Below are positions 24,139 through 31,628 of a stretch of 43,823 nt of DNA, one piece after another. A program made the position numbers and the translations under genes. The stretch covers positions 1-43,823 of the forward strand of contig NZ_BIMB01000059.1 in the NCBI RefSeq assembly GCF_004000865.1, read 5' to 3'. This DNA is from Paenibacillus elgii NBRC 100335. GTDB taxonomy: Bacteria > Bacillota > Bacilli > Paenibacillales > NBRC-103111. Below the pieces are notes generated by a model, which made no database searches, was not told the DNA's origin, and saw nothing but the letters and a program-made list of their open reading frames with translations. The first letter of the stretch is position 1, and every line of letters begins with the position of its first letter.

Positions 24139-24168
24139 TTGACAATCGGAAACCCTTTCGTTTAAAGT
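24139..24168 (+). promoter_or_regulatory. Promoter of the TrmB-azlCD operon
   Basis: TTGACA (24139-24144), 18-bp spacer, TAAAGT (24163-24168). The predicted start of transcription falls inside the palindrome at 24167-24186. Confidence 0.6.
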
Positions 24169-24186
24169 AGGTAGTATACTAACTAC
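24167..24186. promoter_or_regulatory. Near-perfect 20-bp palindrome at the TrmB-azlCD promoter
   Basis: GTAG and CTAC flank the perfect core TAGTATACTA with a single mismatch pair. It overlaps the -10 box end and the predicted start of transcription, ideal for repression. Most likely bound by the TrmB-like protein encoded next to it. Confidence 0.6.
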
Positions 24187-24200
24187 TACGAGGGGGATCT

Positions 24201-25025
24201 ATGGAAGACGTATTCAAGGAACTGCAAAAGCTCGGCTTTTCGCCATACGAGTGCAAGGCTTACGTCGGCCTGCTGAAATCTAACCCTGTTACCGGCTACG
24301 AAATCAGCAAGCGTTCGGGTGTACCCCGGTCGATGATTTACGAGGTGCTCGGGAAGCTGATGGACAAAGGCGCGGTTCATCTTGTCCCATCCGAGCCGGT
24401 AAAATATGCCCCGGTGCCGGCGGACGAATGGATCGGCCGGTTGAGAAAGCAATTCGACGAGTCCTTTGCTTATTTGGAGAAGTCGTTGACGATGCTGCAG
24501 CAGGAGCGGGAAATGGATGTCATCTGGCATATCCGCAGCGACGAATCGGTCATGAACGAAATCGCGGATCTGATCGGCAGAGCGGAGAAGGAGCTGTGGC
24601 TTTCCGTCTGGGAGCCGCAGGTTCCCGGGGTTAAGGCGTCCGTGGAGCGTCATCTTCGGGAGGGCGTTCCTGTTTTTTCCGTGCTGTTCGGAGCGCCGGA
24701 GACGCAGATCGGGACGACGTTTCACCATGACTACATGACGCCGGAGGTCGTGAAAGAGCGGACTGGCGGTCATTTGACGATTGCCGCCCGGGACGGGGAA
24801 GAGGTGCTGATCGCGAACTTTTCGGACGAATCGACCGCTTGGGCGGTCAAGACGCACGACCCGGCTCTCGTGCTGGTAGCGACGGAATATGTCCGGCACG
24901 ACATCATGCTCGAAGAAATCACGGTCCAATTCGGTCCGGAGAAGCTGGATGCGCTGTGGCGGAATAACCCGGCCCTGACCCATGTCGTGACCGGAAAACG
25001 GCTCGACGGGCGGGAGGAATCATGA
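24201..25025 (+). CDS. TrmB-like transcriptional regulator
   Basis: A 274-residue TrmB-family regulator. Residues about 1-75 are a winged helix (LGFSPYECKAYVGLLKSNPVTGYEISKRSGVPRSMIYEVL); a short coiled coil (about 90-112) and a C-terminal PLD-like effector domain follow. TrmB proteins are best known as sugar-responsive regulators in archaea; here the gene overlaps azlC by 4 bp, suggesting control of branched-chain amino acid export instead, a job done by an Lrp-type protein (AzlB) in B. subtilis. GAGGGGGA precedes the ATG. A 20-bp palindrome at its promoter suggests autoregulation. Confidence 0.85.
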   Translation: MEDVFKELQKLGFSPYECKAYVGLLKSNPVTGYEISKRSGVPRSMIYEVLGKLMDKGAVHLVPSEPVKYAPVPADEWIGRLRKQFDESFAYLEKSLTMLQQEREMDVIWHIRSDESVMNEIADLIGRAEKELWLSVWEPQVPGVKASVERHLREGVPVFSVLFGAPETQIGTTFHHDYMTPEVVKERTGGHLTIAARDGEEVLIANFSDESTAWAVKTHDPALVLVATEYVRHDIMLEEITVQFGPEKLDALWRNNPALTHVVTGKRLDGREES

Positions 25026-25756
25026 GCGAGAAACCTATTCATGCGGCTTACCCGGGAAGTACGGGAAACGAGGAAAGCTTTATTCAAGGCGTAAAGGACT
25101 GCCTGCCTACGGTGCTTGGCTACTTGAGCATTGGCTTCGCGGCCGGTGTCGTCGAGAAGACGGCGGGGATGTCCCTTGCCGAAATTGCGCTGATGTCCTT
25201 GCTGCTGTATGCCGGTTCGGCGCAGTTTATCGCGGCCGGCATGATGGCGGCTGGAAGCCCCGCCACAGTTATCATTTTTACCGTATTTTTCGTCAATTTG
25301 CGCCATCTCCTCATGAGCGCAGCGCTGGCTCCTTATTTCCGGCATCTGCCGGCCTGGAGAAATGCGGGGATCGGTTCCCTGTTAACCGACGAGACGTTCG
25401 GCGTAGCCGCTTCCCGATTAACGGCCAAAACCAAGGGCAGCGAGAAGTGGATGTTCGGCTTAAATCTGACCGCTTATCTCAACTGGATCGTCGCCAACGT
25501 GGCCGGAGGCATTTTCGGTCAATGGATCCCCGACCCGGAAAAATTCGGGCTGGACTATGCGCTGCCGGCCATGTTCATCGGATTGTTCATGCTTCAACTG
25601 CTGGAGCGGTCGAAGCCCGGCATAGATCTCCTCGTTGCCTTTAGCGCGGTAGCGACGGCCATTGCCGGAAGTGTTTTTATATCCGAAAGCGCAGGCGTGC
25701 TGATCGCGATCTTGTTCGCCGCAAGTATAGGAGTGTGGATTGAAAAATGGAAATAA
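25022..25756 (+). CDS. azlC: AzlC, large subunit of branched-chain amino acid exporter
   Basis: A 244-residue membrane protein of the AzlC/YgaZ family with six or seven hydrophobic segments. Family landmarks are GYLSIGFAAGVVEKTAGMS, LLYAGSAQFIAAGMM, FFVNLRHLLMSAALAPYF and LLTDETFGV. With AzlD it exports branched-chain amino acids or analogues such as 4-azaleucine. It overlaps the regulator stop (ATGA) upstream and azlD (10 bp) downstream, so all three are one translationally coupled unit. Confidence 0.93.
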   Translation: MSEKPIHAAYPGSTGNEESFIQGVKDCLPTVLGYLSIGFAAGVVEKTAGMSLAEIALMSLLLYAGSAQFIAAGMMAAGSPATVIIFTVFFVNLRHLLMSAALAPYFRHLPAWRNAGIGSLLTDETFGVAASRLTAKTKGSEKWMFGLNLTAYLNWIVANVAGGIFGQWIPDPEKFGLDYALPAMFIGLFMLQLLERSKPGIDLLVAFSAVATAIAGSVFISESAGVLIAILFAASIGVWIEKWK

Positions 25757-26085
25757 GGCCGAGCTTTCTATGGATGCTTCTGGGAGCGTCGCTCGTGACG
25801 CTGCTCCCGAGAATTTTGCCGCTAATCGTGTTGAGCCGCGTCCGTTTGCCGGATTGGGGGCTTCGCTGGCTCGGTCACATCCCGATTGCCGTGATGTCCG
25901 CTTTGCTGGCGCAGGAACTGCTCGTTTCGAAAGGCGCTTTCTCGCCGCAGCCTGTCGCTCTGCTGTCCGCCGTTCCTGCCTTTGCCGTAGCTTATTTCAC
26001 GCGGAGCTTGTTGGGCACGGTCGTGACGGGCATTGCGGCGACGATGTTGTTCCGTTACCTTTCATCGCTGCTTGTCTTGTCATGA
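25747..26085 (+). CDS. azlD: AzlD, small subunit of branched-chain amino acid exporter
   Basis: A 112-residue membrane protein with three or four hydrophobic segments (LWMLLGASLVTLLPRILPL, then IPIAVMSALLAQELL, then LLSAVPAFAVAYFTRSLLGT), typical of AzlD/YgaH. It starts 10 bp inside azlC and forms the exporter with it. Last gene of the operon; no clear terminator was recognised in 26086-26258. Confidence 0.9.
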   Translation: MEIRPSFLWMLLGASLVTLLPRILPLIVLSRVRLPDWGLRWLGHIPIAVMSALLAQELLVSKGAFSPQPVALLSAVPAFAVAYFTRSLLGTVVTGIAATMLFRYLSSLLVLS

Positions 26086-26258
26086 AATGAGTATCAAGAG
26101 GGACAGGGAGTTCCGCGGATGATTCTCGTCGGTCCTGTACGGCGAGAAGCGGGACTGACCCATCCTCGGTTTTGGAGATCGAGGGGAGGAGCGGTTCTCT
26201 CAGAAACGCGCGTTGATATAACCCCTCGCGATTAAGTTTTTCACGATTTTAGCGAAAT

Positions 26259-26287
26259 TTGACATACGGACGGAAATCGAATAAACT
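26259..26287 (+). promoter_or_regulatory. Promoter of the MarR-type gene
   Basis: TTGACA (26259-26264), 17-bp spacer, TAAACT (26282-26287). The repeat AAGTAAACT at 26295-26303 lies at the predicted transcription start. Confidence 0.65.
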
Positions 26288-26294
26288 AATATTG

Positions 26295-26315
26295 AAGTAA
26301 ACTTAATAATTAAGG
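26295..26315. promoter_or_regulatory. Candidate MarR operator, copy 1
   Basis: AAGTAAACTTAATAATTAAGG, an AT-rich imperfect palindrome beginning with AAGTAAACT. The same 9 bases recur at 26796-26804 before the serine hydrolase gene. Confidence 0.45.
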
Positions 26316-26323
26316 TGATTAAG

Positions 26324-26776
26324 ATGAACGAAGAACTGATCCAATACGTGAAAGAGATCAACAAAGCCGAGTACGACACCAATGTGATGCTAACGTTGGA
26401 ATATGCCGCGTTGGTCGATGAGACGATTACGGATAAGCAGTTCATTGTGCTTGGTATGGTTCATGAGCACGGCCGGCTCAATACGGGCGAGATTGCCGAT
26501 AAAATGGAGATTACGCCGAGCGCCGTCAGCCAATTTCTCGGCAAGCTGGAGAAGGCGGGGTACATCAAGCGGTCGATCAATCCGAGCAACCGCAGGGAGA
26601 TCATCGTCGAGCTGGATCAGCGGGGTACCGAGTATATGGCCCGAAACGAGCAGATCGAGCGTTCCATTATTGAACGTTATTATTCGAAGCTGGGGATGGA
26701 CGATATTTTGACTTTGAGAAACATTGTTTTGAAGCTGAAAGCGATTGTTGAAGAGGAGCAGGCGAAAGGAAACTAA
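26324..26776 (+). CDS. MarR family transcriptional regulator
   Basis: A 150-residue winged-helix regulator. The DNA-binding core is LNTGEIADKMEITPSAVSQFLGKLEKAGYIKRSINPSNRREIIVELD (about 50-98), flanked by helical dimerisation segments. The ATG at 26324 is preferred over a GTG at 26315 because AAGG lies upstream with proper spacing. A shared AAGTAAACT motif before this gene and before the serine hydrolase gene 91 bp downstream suggests it controls both. The inducer is unknown. Confidence 0.88.
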   Translation: MNEELIQYVKEINKAEYDTNVMLTLEYAALVDETITDKQFIVLGMVHEHGRLNTGEIADKMEITPSAVSQFLGKLEKAGYIKRSINPSNRREIIVELDQRGTEYMARNEQIERSIIERYYSKLGMDDILTLRNIVLKLKAIVEEEQAKGN

Positions 26777-26795
26777 TTTTTTTTGGACAATTGTT

Positions 26796-26804
26796 AAGTA
26801 AACT
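26796..26804. promoter_or_regulatory. Candidate MarR operator, copy 2
   Basis: AAGTAAACT followed by AAATTATTAATTT, matching the site at 26295. It lies between marR and the serine hydrolase gene, next to a TTGGACA box (26783-26789). Confidence 0.4.
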
Positions 26805-26867
26805 AAATTATTAATTTAAATTAAATATAGGTGATGAAATCTGCTCCAAGAGAGGAGATGAACTCGA

Positions 26868-27902
26868 ATGCGCTTAAATCATACGACGAATATTGAACAA
26901 GCTGTCGAGCGTATCGTTCAGCCTTATGTCAGCAAAAGGAAGCATGCGGTGCTGTCGGTCGGCATCTTGCGCGGAGGGGAGCGGCATGTGTACGGCTTCG
27001 GGGATTTGCGGCCGTTTGGAGCGGTGTCCTTTGACAATCTTATATACGAGATCGGCTCGATTACAAAAGTATTCACAACCTCGTTGCTCGCGCTGCTGAT
27101 CGCCGAAGGCGCGCTCCGCCCGGATGATTCGCTCGGGAAGTTCGAGCCGACGCTTCCCGGCCGTCATCCGGTGACGCTTGCCCATCTGGCTACGCATACG
27201 TCAGGTCTGCCGGGCTTTCCAATCTTTAAAGCATGGCGCAACCGTTTCGATAAAACGCAGCATCGCGATCCATACTGCCACTTTACGCCGCAGGAAGCCA
27301 TTTCCTATTTGCGAAACGTTCCTCCGGGCACCGTAGGGCGCAAATTTCGCTATTCGAACGAGGGAACGGGGATACTCGGCAGGCTTCTGGCGACCTGGCT
27401 AGGAACGGATTACGAGACGGCCATCACCGAACGTCTATGTGTGCCGCTGCATTTACCGGACACCGGCATCACGCTGACTTTGGAGCAGCAGGCGAGAATG
27501 GTTCCGGGCTATGCGGGGAAAGATGTGCAGCGGCCTGAGACGCTGCTGCGCGATTATGCCGGAGCGGGAGCGCTTCGCTCCACGCTCAACGATCAGCTGA
27601 CGTTCCTGTCCGCCCATTTGGGTGACCATCCCAATGAAGAGGTAGGTCAGGACCTGTTGATCAGCCAACAAACCTATGCGCGTCACAGCAAGACGATTGG
27701 CGTCGGACTGGGATGGATTATCGACGAACGAGGCAAGTTCGCTTGGCATAACGGATCGACACATGGATTTTCCAGTTTTATGGGATTTCATCAAGACCGG
27801 TCGTCCGGCATCGTCGTGCTCTCGAATTACCGGTCCGGTCTTTTGAGCGATTCCGTCGACCGGATCGGTCTCGACTTGTTCGATCTGTTGAAAAAGTCGT
27901 AG
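26868..27902 (+). CDS. Beta-lactamase-family serine hydrolase (class C/PBP-like)
   Basis: A 344-residue protein of the class C beta-lactamase/esterase/D-alanyl-D-alanine carboxypeptidase superfamily. The nucleophile motif SITK gives Ser64 and Lys67, the second motif is YSN (162-164), and the third is HNGS in place of KTG (about residue 294). No signal peptide is seen, so it probably acts in the cytoplasm, as for several esterase-like members; true beta-lactamase activity is unlikely on this ground. GAGAGGAGATG-like sequence precedes the ATG. It follows a MarR-type gene and converges with the next gene with only 5 bp between the stops. Confidence 0.85.
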   Translation: MRLNHTTNIEQAVERIVQPYVSKRKHAVLSVGILRGGERHVYGFGDLRPFGAVSFDNLIYEIGSITKVFTTSLLALLIAEGALRPDDSLGKFEPTLPGRHPVTLAHLATHTSGLPGFPIFKAWRNRFDKTQHRDPYCHFTPQEAISYLRNVPPGTVGRKFRYSNEGTGILGRLLATWLGTDYETAITERLCVPLHLPDTGITLTLEQQARMVPGYAGKDVQRPETLLRDYAGAGALRSTLNDQLTFLSAHLGDHPNEEVGQDLLISQQTYARHSKTIGVGLGWIIDERGKFAWHNGSTHGFSSFMGFHQDRSSGIVVLSNYRSGLLSDSVDRIGLDLFDLLKKS

Positions 27903-27907
27903 TCAAA

Positions 27908-29137
27908 CTACCGGTCCGCAGCCTCGTCGATATTCGCTCCGAGCGATTGAAGCTTTAAGACAGCGATTTCCTCATCCAGTGTGTAGGGCGCCTTCAAGAC
28001 CTCATTGCCCAGCCGATCGTAATGCTCGTTCATATATTGGAGCGACAAAGCCAGCAGGGCCAAACGCATGTCGGTCATCTCGGCGCATTCGTCGTCCGCG
28101 GATGTCCCATGCACAGGCAGTCTTGCGTCATAGAAATAAATGCTCCGCCCGTCGATCAGCTCGTACCGCTCCAGATTTTCCCGAACGATACCGTACGATA
28201 CGGCGATATCTGCAAGCTCGTTCGTATTGATCTCGCCGTTGGCTGGACCTGTCTGGCAGAGCAAGACGCCGTCTTTCATCAGAAAGTAATGCTTCCCGCC
28301 GATCGTATCCAAAGCTCCGGTGGCGGTGATTAGAAGGTCTCCGATCAAGGCCGCTTCCTGCAAGCGCATGACTTGGCAGCCGTCCATAAAAGCCTCGACC
28401 GCCTTCAACGGATCGGTTTCTGCGACCACGATATGGGCGCCGAGGGCTCTGGCCTGTATGGCGATCGCTTTGCCGCGCCTGCCGTAGCCTGCGACCACGA
28501 CGGTTTTGCCCGCTGCGGCGAAGTCCGTCGTACGCAGCATGTCATCCCATACGGACGGTACGGTTTCGCACCGACGATCGAACGTCTCCATGCCGGGGGC
28601 ATCGTCCAGAACGATCATCGGAAATGGAAGCCGTTGTTCCTTTTCCAATCGCGTCAAATGCTGCAGACTCGCTCTCGTTCGCGTCACGCCGCCGCGAATG
28701 CCCGCCAGCAAGTCCGGGCGCTCCGACTGAATCGTGCCGACCAGTTCCCCGCATTCATCGACGAACAGATGGGGCCCTGTCTCTATGGCGCTGATAAGCC
28801 GTGCCTTGGCAGACTCCGGCTCCGAATCGGATTGGGGGATCACAGTGACTCCGTCGGCTGCCAAGGCAGCGCTTATCTCATCATCGTTCGAGTGTGGGCT
28901 GCCGCTGGTGATGACCAGCTCCGCGCCCCCGGCCTGGAGTGTCTTCCCAAGACAGGCCGTTGCCGCTTCCAGAGGAAGAGCAAGGACGATCTTCAGTCCC
29001 TTGAGCGGCCGCCCGAGCGCGAACCGTTCCCGAATTCGGCCCAGAACGGGCATTTGCGAGCTTGCTCGGCTGATCTTCAGCCTTCCTGCCTGCGTTAAGC
29101 CGCTATCGTTAATCGAAGCATGGACTATGGCTTGCAT
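27908..29137 (-). CDS. Divergent S-adenosylhomocysteine hydrolase-like protein, probably catalytically altered
   Basis: A 409-residue protein with the overall SAHH architecture: substrate domain (about 1-200 and 350-409) and an NAD-binding Rossmann domain with VVVAGYGRRGKAIA (about 213-226). By alignment from memory with human SAHH, His55 is Pro (in ALPLE), Glu156 is Arg (RGGVTRTRAS, 148-157), Lys186 is Met and Asn191 is Arg (GMETFDRR, 182-189), while Asp190 is kept. Normal SAHH splits S-adenosylhomocysteine after methyl transfer; this one keeps the cofactor fold but lacks most of the acid-base set. It is also short of the usual C-terminal Lys/Tyr tail. It is the last gene of an operon with a methyltransferase, overlapping the small membrane protein gene by 13 bp. 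Binding or sensing of SAH is a plausible role; unproven. Confidence 0.75.
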   Translation of the reverse strand: MQAIVHASINDSGLTQAGRLKISRASSQMPVLGRIRERFALGRPLKGLKIVLALPLEAATACLGKTLQAGGAELVITSGSPHSNDDEISAALAADGVTVIPQSDSEPESAKARLISAIETGPHLFVDECGELVGTIQSERPDLLAGIRGGVTRTRASLQHLTRLEKEQRLPFPMIVLDDAPGMETFDRRCETVPSVWDDMLRTTDFAAAGKTVVVAGYGRRGKAIAIQARALGAHIVVAETDPLKAVEAFMDGCQVMRLQEAALIGDLLITATGALDTIGGKHYFLMKDGVLLCQTGPANGEINTNELADIAVSYGIVRENLERYELIDGRSIYFYDARLPVHGTSADDECAEMTDMRLALLALSLQYMNEHYDRLGNEVLKAPYTLDEEIAVLKLQSLGANIDEAADR

Positions 29138-29325
29138 CGTTGTTTATCCCTTCCTTTCCGCGGTAGGCTTAGAAATACGCAAACGAGCAATAGCGCGATG
29201 ATCCGATAGGGAGATTCGAGCAAGCCCAGCGCATAGCCATAAATGAGATAACCAAGCTCTTGGAACGGAATCGTTTCGCCCGTCGTCATCCGTGAGAGCC
29301 AGGAGAGCAGCGACACGATATCCAT
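29125..29325 (-). CDS. Small single-pass membrane protein in methyltransferase operon
   Basis: A 66-residue protein of no recognised family. Residues about 1-12 are hydrophobic, 13-40 mildly amphipathic (IPFQELGYLIYGYALGLLE), and about 41-55 form a membrane helix (RIIALLLVCVFLSLP) followed by a strongly basic tail (PRKGRDKQRCKP). The ribosome-binding site GGAGGAGGG is made by the last codons of the upstream methyltransferase gene, and its 3' end overlaps the SAHH-like gene by 13 bp. This tight embedding is good evidence that it is real. It could tether the soluble partners to the membrane. Confidence 0.72.
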   Translation of the reverse strand: MDIVSLLSWLSRMTTGETIPFQELGYLIYGYALGLLESPYRIIALLLVCVFLSLPRKGRDKQRCKP

Positions 29326-29327
29326 CG

Positions 29328-29894
29328 TTAGCCCTCCTCCTTACGGCATACATACACGAACGCCGGAGGGACATTGAACGGAACGAAGTGTATCCCTTCA
29401 ATGGCAAATTGTTTGCTGAACTGCTTGCGCATTTGCTGTGAATATTGAAAAGCGACAAACCGTCCGCCCGGTCTGAGGGAGGCCGTAATTTCACTGAGGA
29501 GCCGATCGCGCAGGCTTTGCGGAAAATTGAAATACGGAAGTCCGCTGATCACGCAGTCGAGCGAATCGATTCCTTCCGTCCGTAGAACGGATTGCAAACA
29601 TCGGGCATCGTCGTAACAGGCGCAGTCGGCAAATCTCTCCTGCAACCGACCGCGCAGCTCCGCATCTCGTTCGAACAAAAGAACGCGGGTATTGTCTTTT
29701 TTGGCCTTTTGAATATATTCCGTAATCGCACCTGTACCGGCGCCAAGCTCCGCGACAGCGCTCACGTTCTCCCAAGCTACCGATTCGACCATCTTTTTCG
29801 CCAAAAACGCGGAGCTTGGCGTCACGCTGCCGATTTGTTGAGGATCGCGCGAGAATTTATATAGGAACAGCAGCTTTTCCTGAAGCGTGCTCAT
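29328..29894 (-). CDS. PmtA-like phospholipid N-methyltransferase or rRNA-adenine-type methyltransferase
   Basis: A 188-residue class I SAM methyltransferase. The N-terminal helix with GSVTPSSAFLAKKMV resembles the PmtA phosphatidylethanolamine methyltransferase family (usual pattern G-x-x-x-P-S-S). Motif I is VAELGAGTGAITEYI (about 46-60) and motif IV is ISGLPYFNFPQSLRD (about 116-130), again PmtA-like but also found in KsgA-type enzymes. It would transfer methyl groups from SAM to a lipid head group at the membrane and produce SAH. GGAGA precedes the ATG. It is the first gene of a three-gene operon with a small membrane protein and an SAHH-like protein. Confidence 0.78.
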   Translation of the reverse strand: MSTLQEKLLFLYKFSRDPQQIGSVTPSSAFLAKKMVESVAWENVSAVAELGAGTGAITEYIQKAKKDNTRVLLFERDAELRGRLQERFADCACYDDARCLQSVLRTEGIDSLDCVISGLPYFNFPQSLRDRLLSEITASLRPGGRFVAFQYSQQMRKQFSKQFAIEGIHFVPFNVPPAFVYVCRKEEG

Positions 29895-30100
29895 GCCAAT
29901 ACTCTCCTTTCTCCATCTGCTTTCTTCATCCTATCGAATAAATCTTCAGAACGAGCGCAGAAATTTCTAAAGGAATTCTGAAGAATTCATAAAGCGGGAT
30001 TAATCCAAATTATTCGGCGTATGGGTTTGCGGCAACATTTTTGGTAAAATGGTACATGTTCCGCACGTACCGAATTTCTGCATAAAGAAAGGGGATCGAG

Positions 30101-30754
30101 ATGGCATCACGAACTGTTTTGCCGGCGCCGGATGATTTGAAGCGGCGCTTGCTGACGCTTGCGGCCTTGGACGTAATCTTATGCCCGGAAGAATGGCTCC
30201 GGTATCATACGTTTATTCCGAATTGGGCGCCAAACGTCTCGCTTGCGAAAATCGACAACGGCGCCGGAGATTGTTTGTTCGTATTGTTTGCGCCGGAGGG
30301 CGTTATTTTGAAAGGGTTCGATCACGAATCCGAGCTAAGCCCGCACGCCCAGGACGAGTATGCGGTATGGCCGGGAATTTACGACGGGACGCCGGAAGCT
30401 TTGCTGGCTTTGCTTGAGGATGAAGCACTGGAGAAAGAAGATGTAACCTTTTGCATATGGCGCGAAACCGGCGACTCGCAGTGGAGAACGGGAAAAGTAC
30501 GGATGCCGAAAGGCGCAGACGACGGCTCGGAGTTTTTGCTCGGAACGATCTGCGAAACGCCGGAGGACTATGCGGACTGGGCGGAAGGCTACTTCGACAT
30601 GCCGATTCCGATCGAGCCCGTCAAAGCTTTGTATGCAGCCCCCGCAATCAGCGTAGAGGCGATCCGTTCCCTGAATCCGGAACGAAACGTAGAGGAAGTT
30701 CTTCCGGAGCTTGAAGCTTTAGGGATTACGGTGACGGACCGGGATAGACCATGA
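30101..30754 (+). CDS. Conserved-looking hypothetical protein, coupled to a phosphoesterase
   Basis: A 217-residue soluble acidic protein. I recall similar uncharacterised proteins in diverse bacteria but know no function. Segments that look family-like are LLTLAALDVILCPEEWLRYHTF, NGAGDCLFVLFAPEGVILKGFDHESELSPH, YAVWPGIYDGTPEAL, TFCIWRETGDSQW and the C-terminal LNPERNVEEVLPELEALG. No catalytic or membrane motif is seen. AAAGGGG precedes the ATG. Its stop overlaps the metallophosphoesterase start by 4 bp, so the two proteins probably act together, for instance as enzyme and partner. Confidence 0.7.
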   Translation: MASRTVLPAPDDLKRRLLTLAALDVILCPEEWLRYHTFIPNWAPNVSLAKIDNGAGDCLFVLFAPEGVILKGFDHESELSPHAQDEYAVWPGIYDGTPEALLALLEDEALEKEDVTFCIWRETGDSQWRTGKVRMPKGADDGSEFLLGTICETPEDYADWAEGYFDMPIPIEPVKALYAAPAISVEAIRSLNPERNVEEVLPELEALGITVTDRDRP

Positions 30755-31548
30755 TGAGGATCGAATCGCTTAGCGAGGAGCCTGTAGAATGGTTCGCTTA
30801 TCGGACCTCGACCGGCTCGGGCGGTATCGAGGAAGTGCAGCTGCCTGTGTACGTGGGGCATATGTGCGGTTTGCCGTCATCGGTCGACGCGCTGATCGTG
30901 ACCTCCGATTTGCAGGGGATGATGCGGACCAGGGATGGGAACGACGTCATGCTAGGCGAAGGACTCCCCGACTACTTGTCGCTGATGATCGGCATCGAGC
31001 GGCCTGATCTTGCTCCCGATCGGGTCGGCGTCCTGCTATGCGGCGATCTGTATGGCGACCTCCGGCGAGGAGGCAGCGGCGACCCGTCCGGCGTATGGTT
31101 TAAATTCGGCGAAACGTTTCGCTGGGTCGTCGGAGTGGACGGCAATCACGATCTGATGGACGATGCCAAGAAGCGGCAGCTCTCCGGCCGAAGCAACATT
31201 TGTCTGATCGACCGCCCGGGAGTCGTCGAATTCGGCGGCGCGGCGTGGGGCGGTCTCGGAGGCGTGATCGGCAGACCGGACAAGCCGAACCGGATGACGG
31301 AAGCGGACTACCTGCAAGCTTTGCGCAAGCTGCTTAAGAAGCAGCCTCATGCGCTGCTGCTTCATCAAAGCCCGGATGTGCCGGAGCGGGGATGCGCAGG
31401 CAGCCCCGAGATTCGCGCTGTACTGGAGAGCGGGCCGGAAGCGCTCGTATTTTGCGGACATTCCCATTGGAACGATCCGCTGGCTTGCCTGCCGGGCGGA
31501 ACGCAAGTCTTGAACGTCGATGCCAAGGTGTGCATTTTTACAAGATAG
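30751..31548 (+). CDS. Calcineurin-like metallophosphoesterase
   Basis: A 265-residue phosphoesterase of the calcineurin superfamily. Metal-binding motifs are LLCGDLYGD (Asp99), GVDGNHD (Asn132, His133), LLLHQSPD and CGHSHW near the C-terminus. The usual first motif DxH is not obvious; TSDLQG (Asp53) may replace it, so metal coordination may be unusual. Substrates in the family range from cyclic nucleotides to phosphoproteins. Translationally coupled (ATGATG) to the hypothetical protein upstream. Followed by a strong hairpin at 31581-31612. Confidence 0.82.
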   Translation: MMRIESLSEEPVEWFAYRTSTGSGGIEEVQLPVYVGHMCGLPSSVDALIVTSDLQGMMRTRDGNDVMLGEGLPDYLSLMIGIERPDLAPDRVGVLLCGDLYGDLRRGGSGDPSGVWFKFGETFRWVVGVDGNHDLMDDAKKRQLSGRSNICLIDRPGVVEFGGAAWGGLGGVIGRPDKPNRMTEADYLQALRKLLKKQPHALLLHQSPDVPERGCAGSPEIRAVLESGPEALVFCGHSHWNDPLACLPGGTQVLNVDAKVCIFTR

Positions 31549-31580
31549 GGCGGAGCTGCGGCAGCCGATGATAAGCGACA

Positions 31581-31612
31581 AGAGACACCGGCTATATGGG
31601 GCCGGTGTCTCT
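31581..31612. terminator. Bidirectional terminator between phosphoesterase and anti-sigma genes
   Basis: Perfect 12-bp arms AGAGACACCGGC (31581-31592) and GCCGGTGTCTCT (31601-31612) with an 8-nt loop; short T-containing tails on both sides. Converging genes end at 31548 and 31629. Confidence 0.75.
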
Positions 31613-31628
31613 GTTCTCTAACCTGCGG

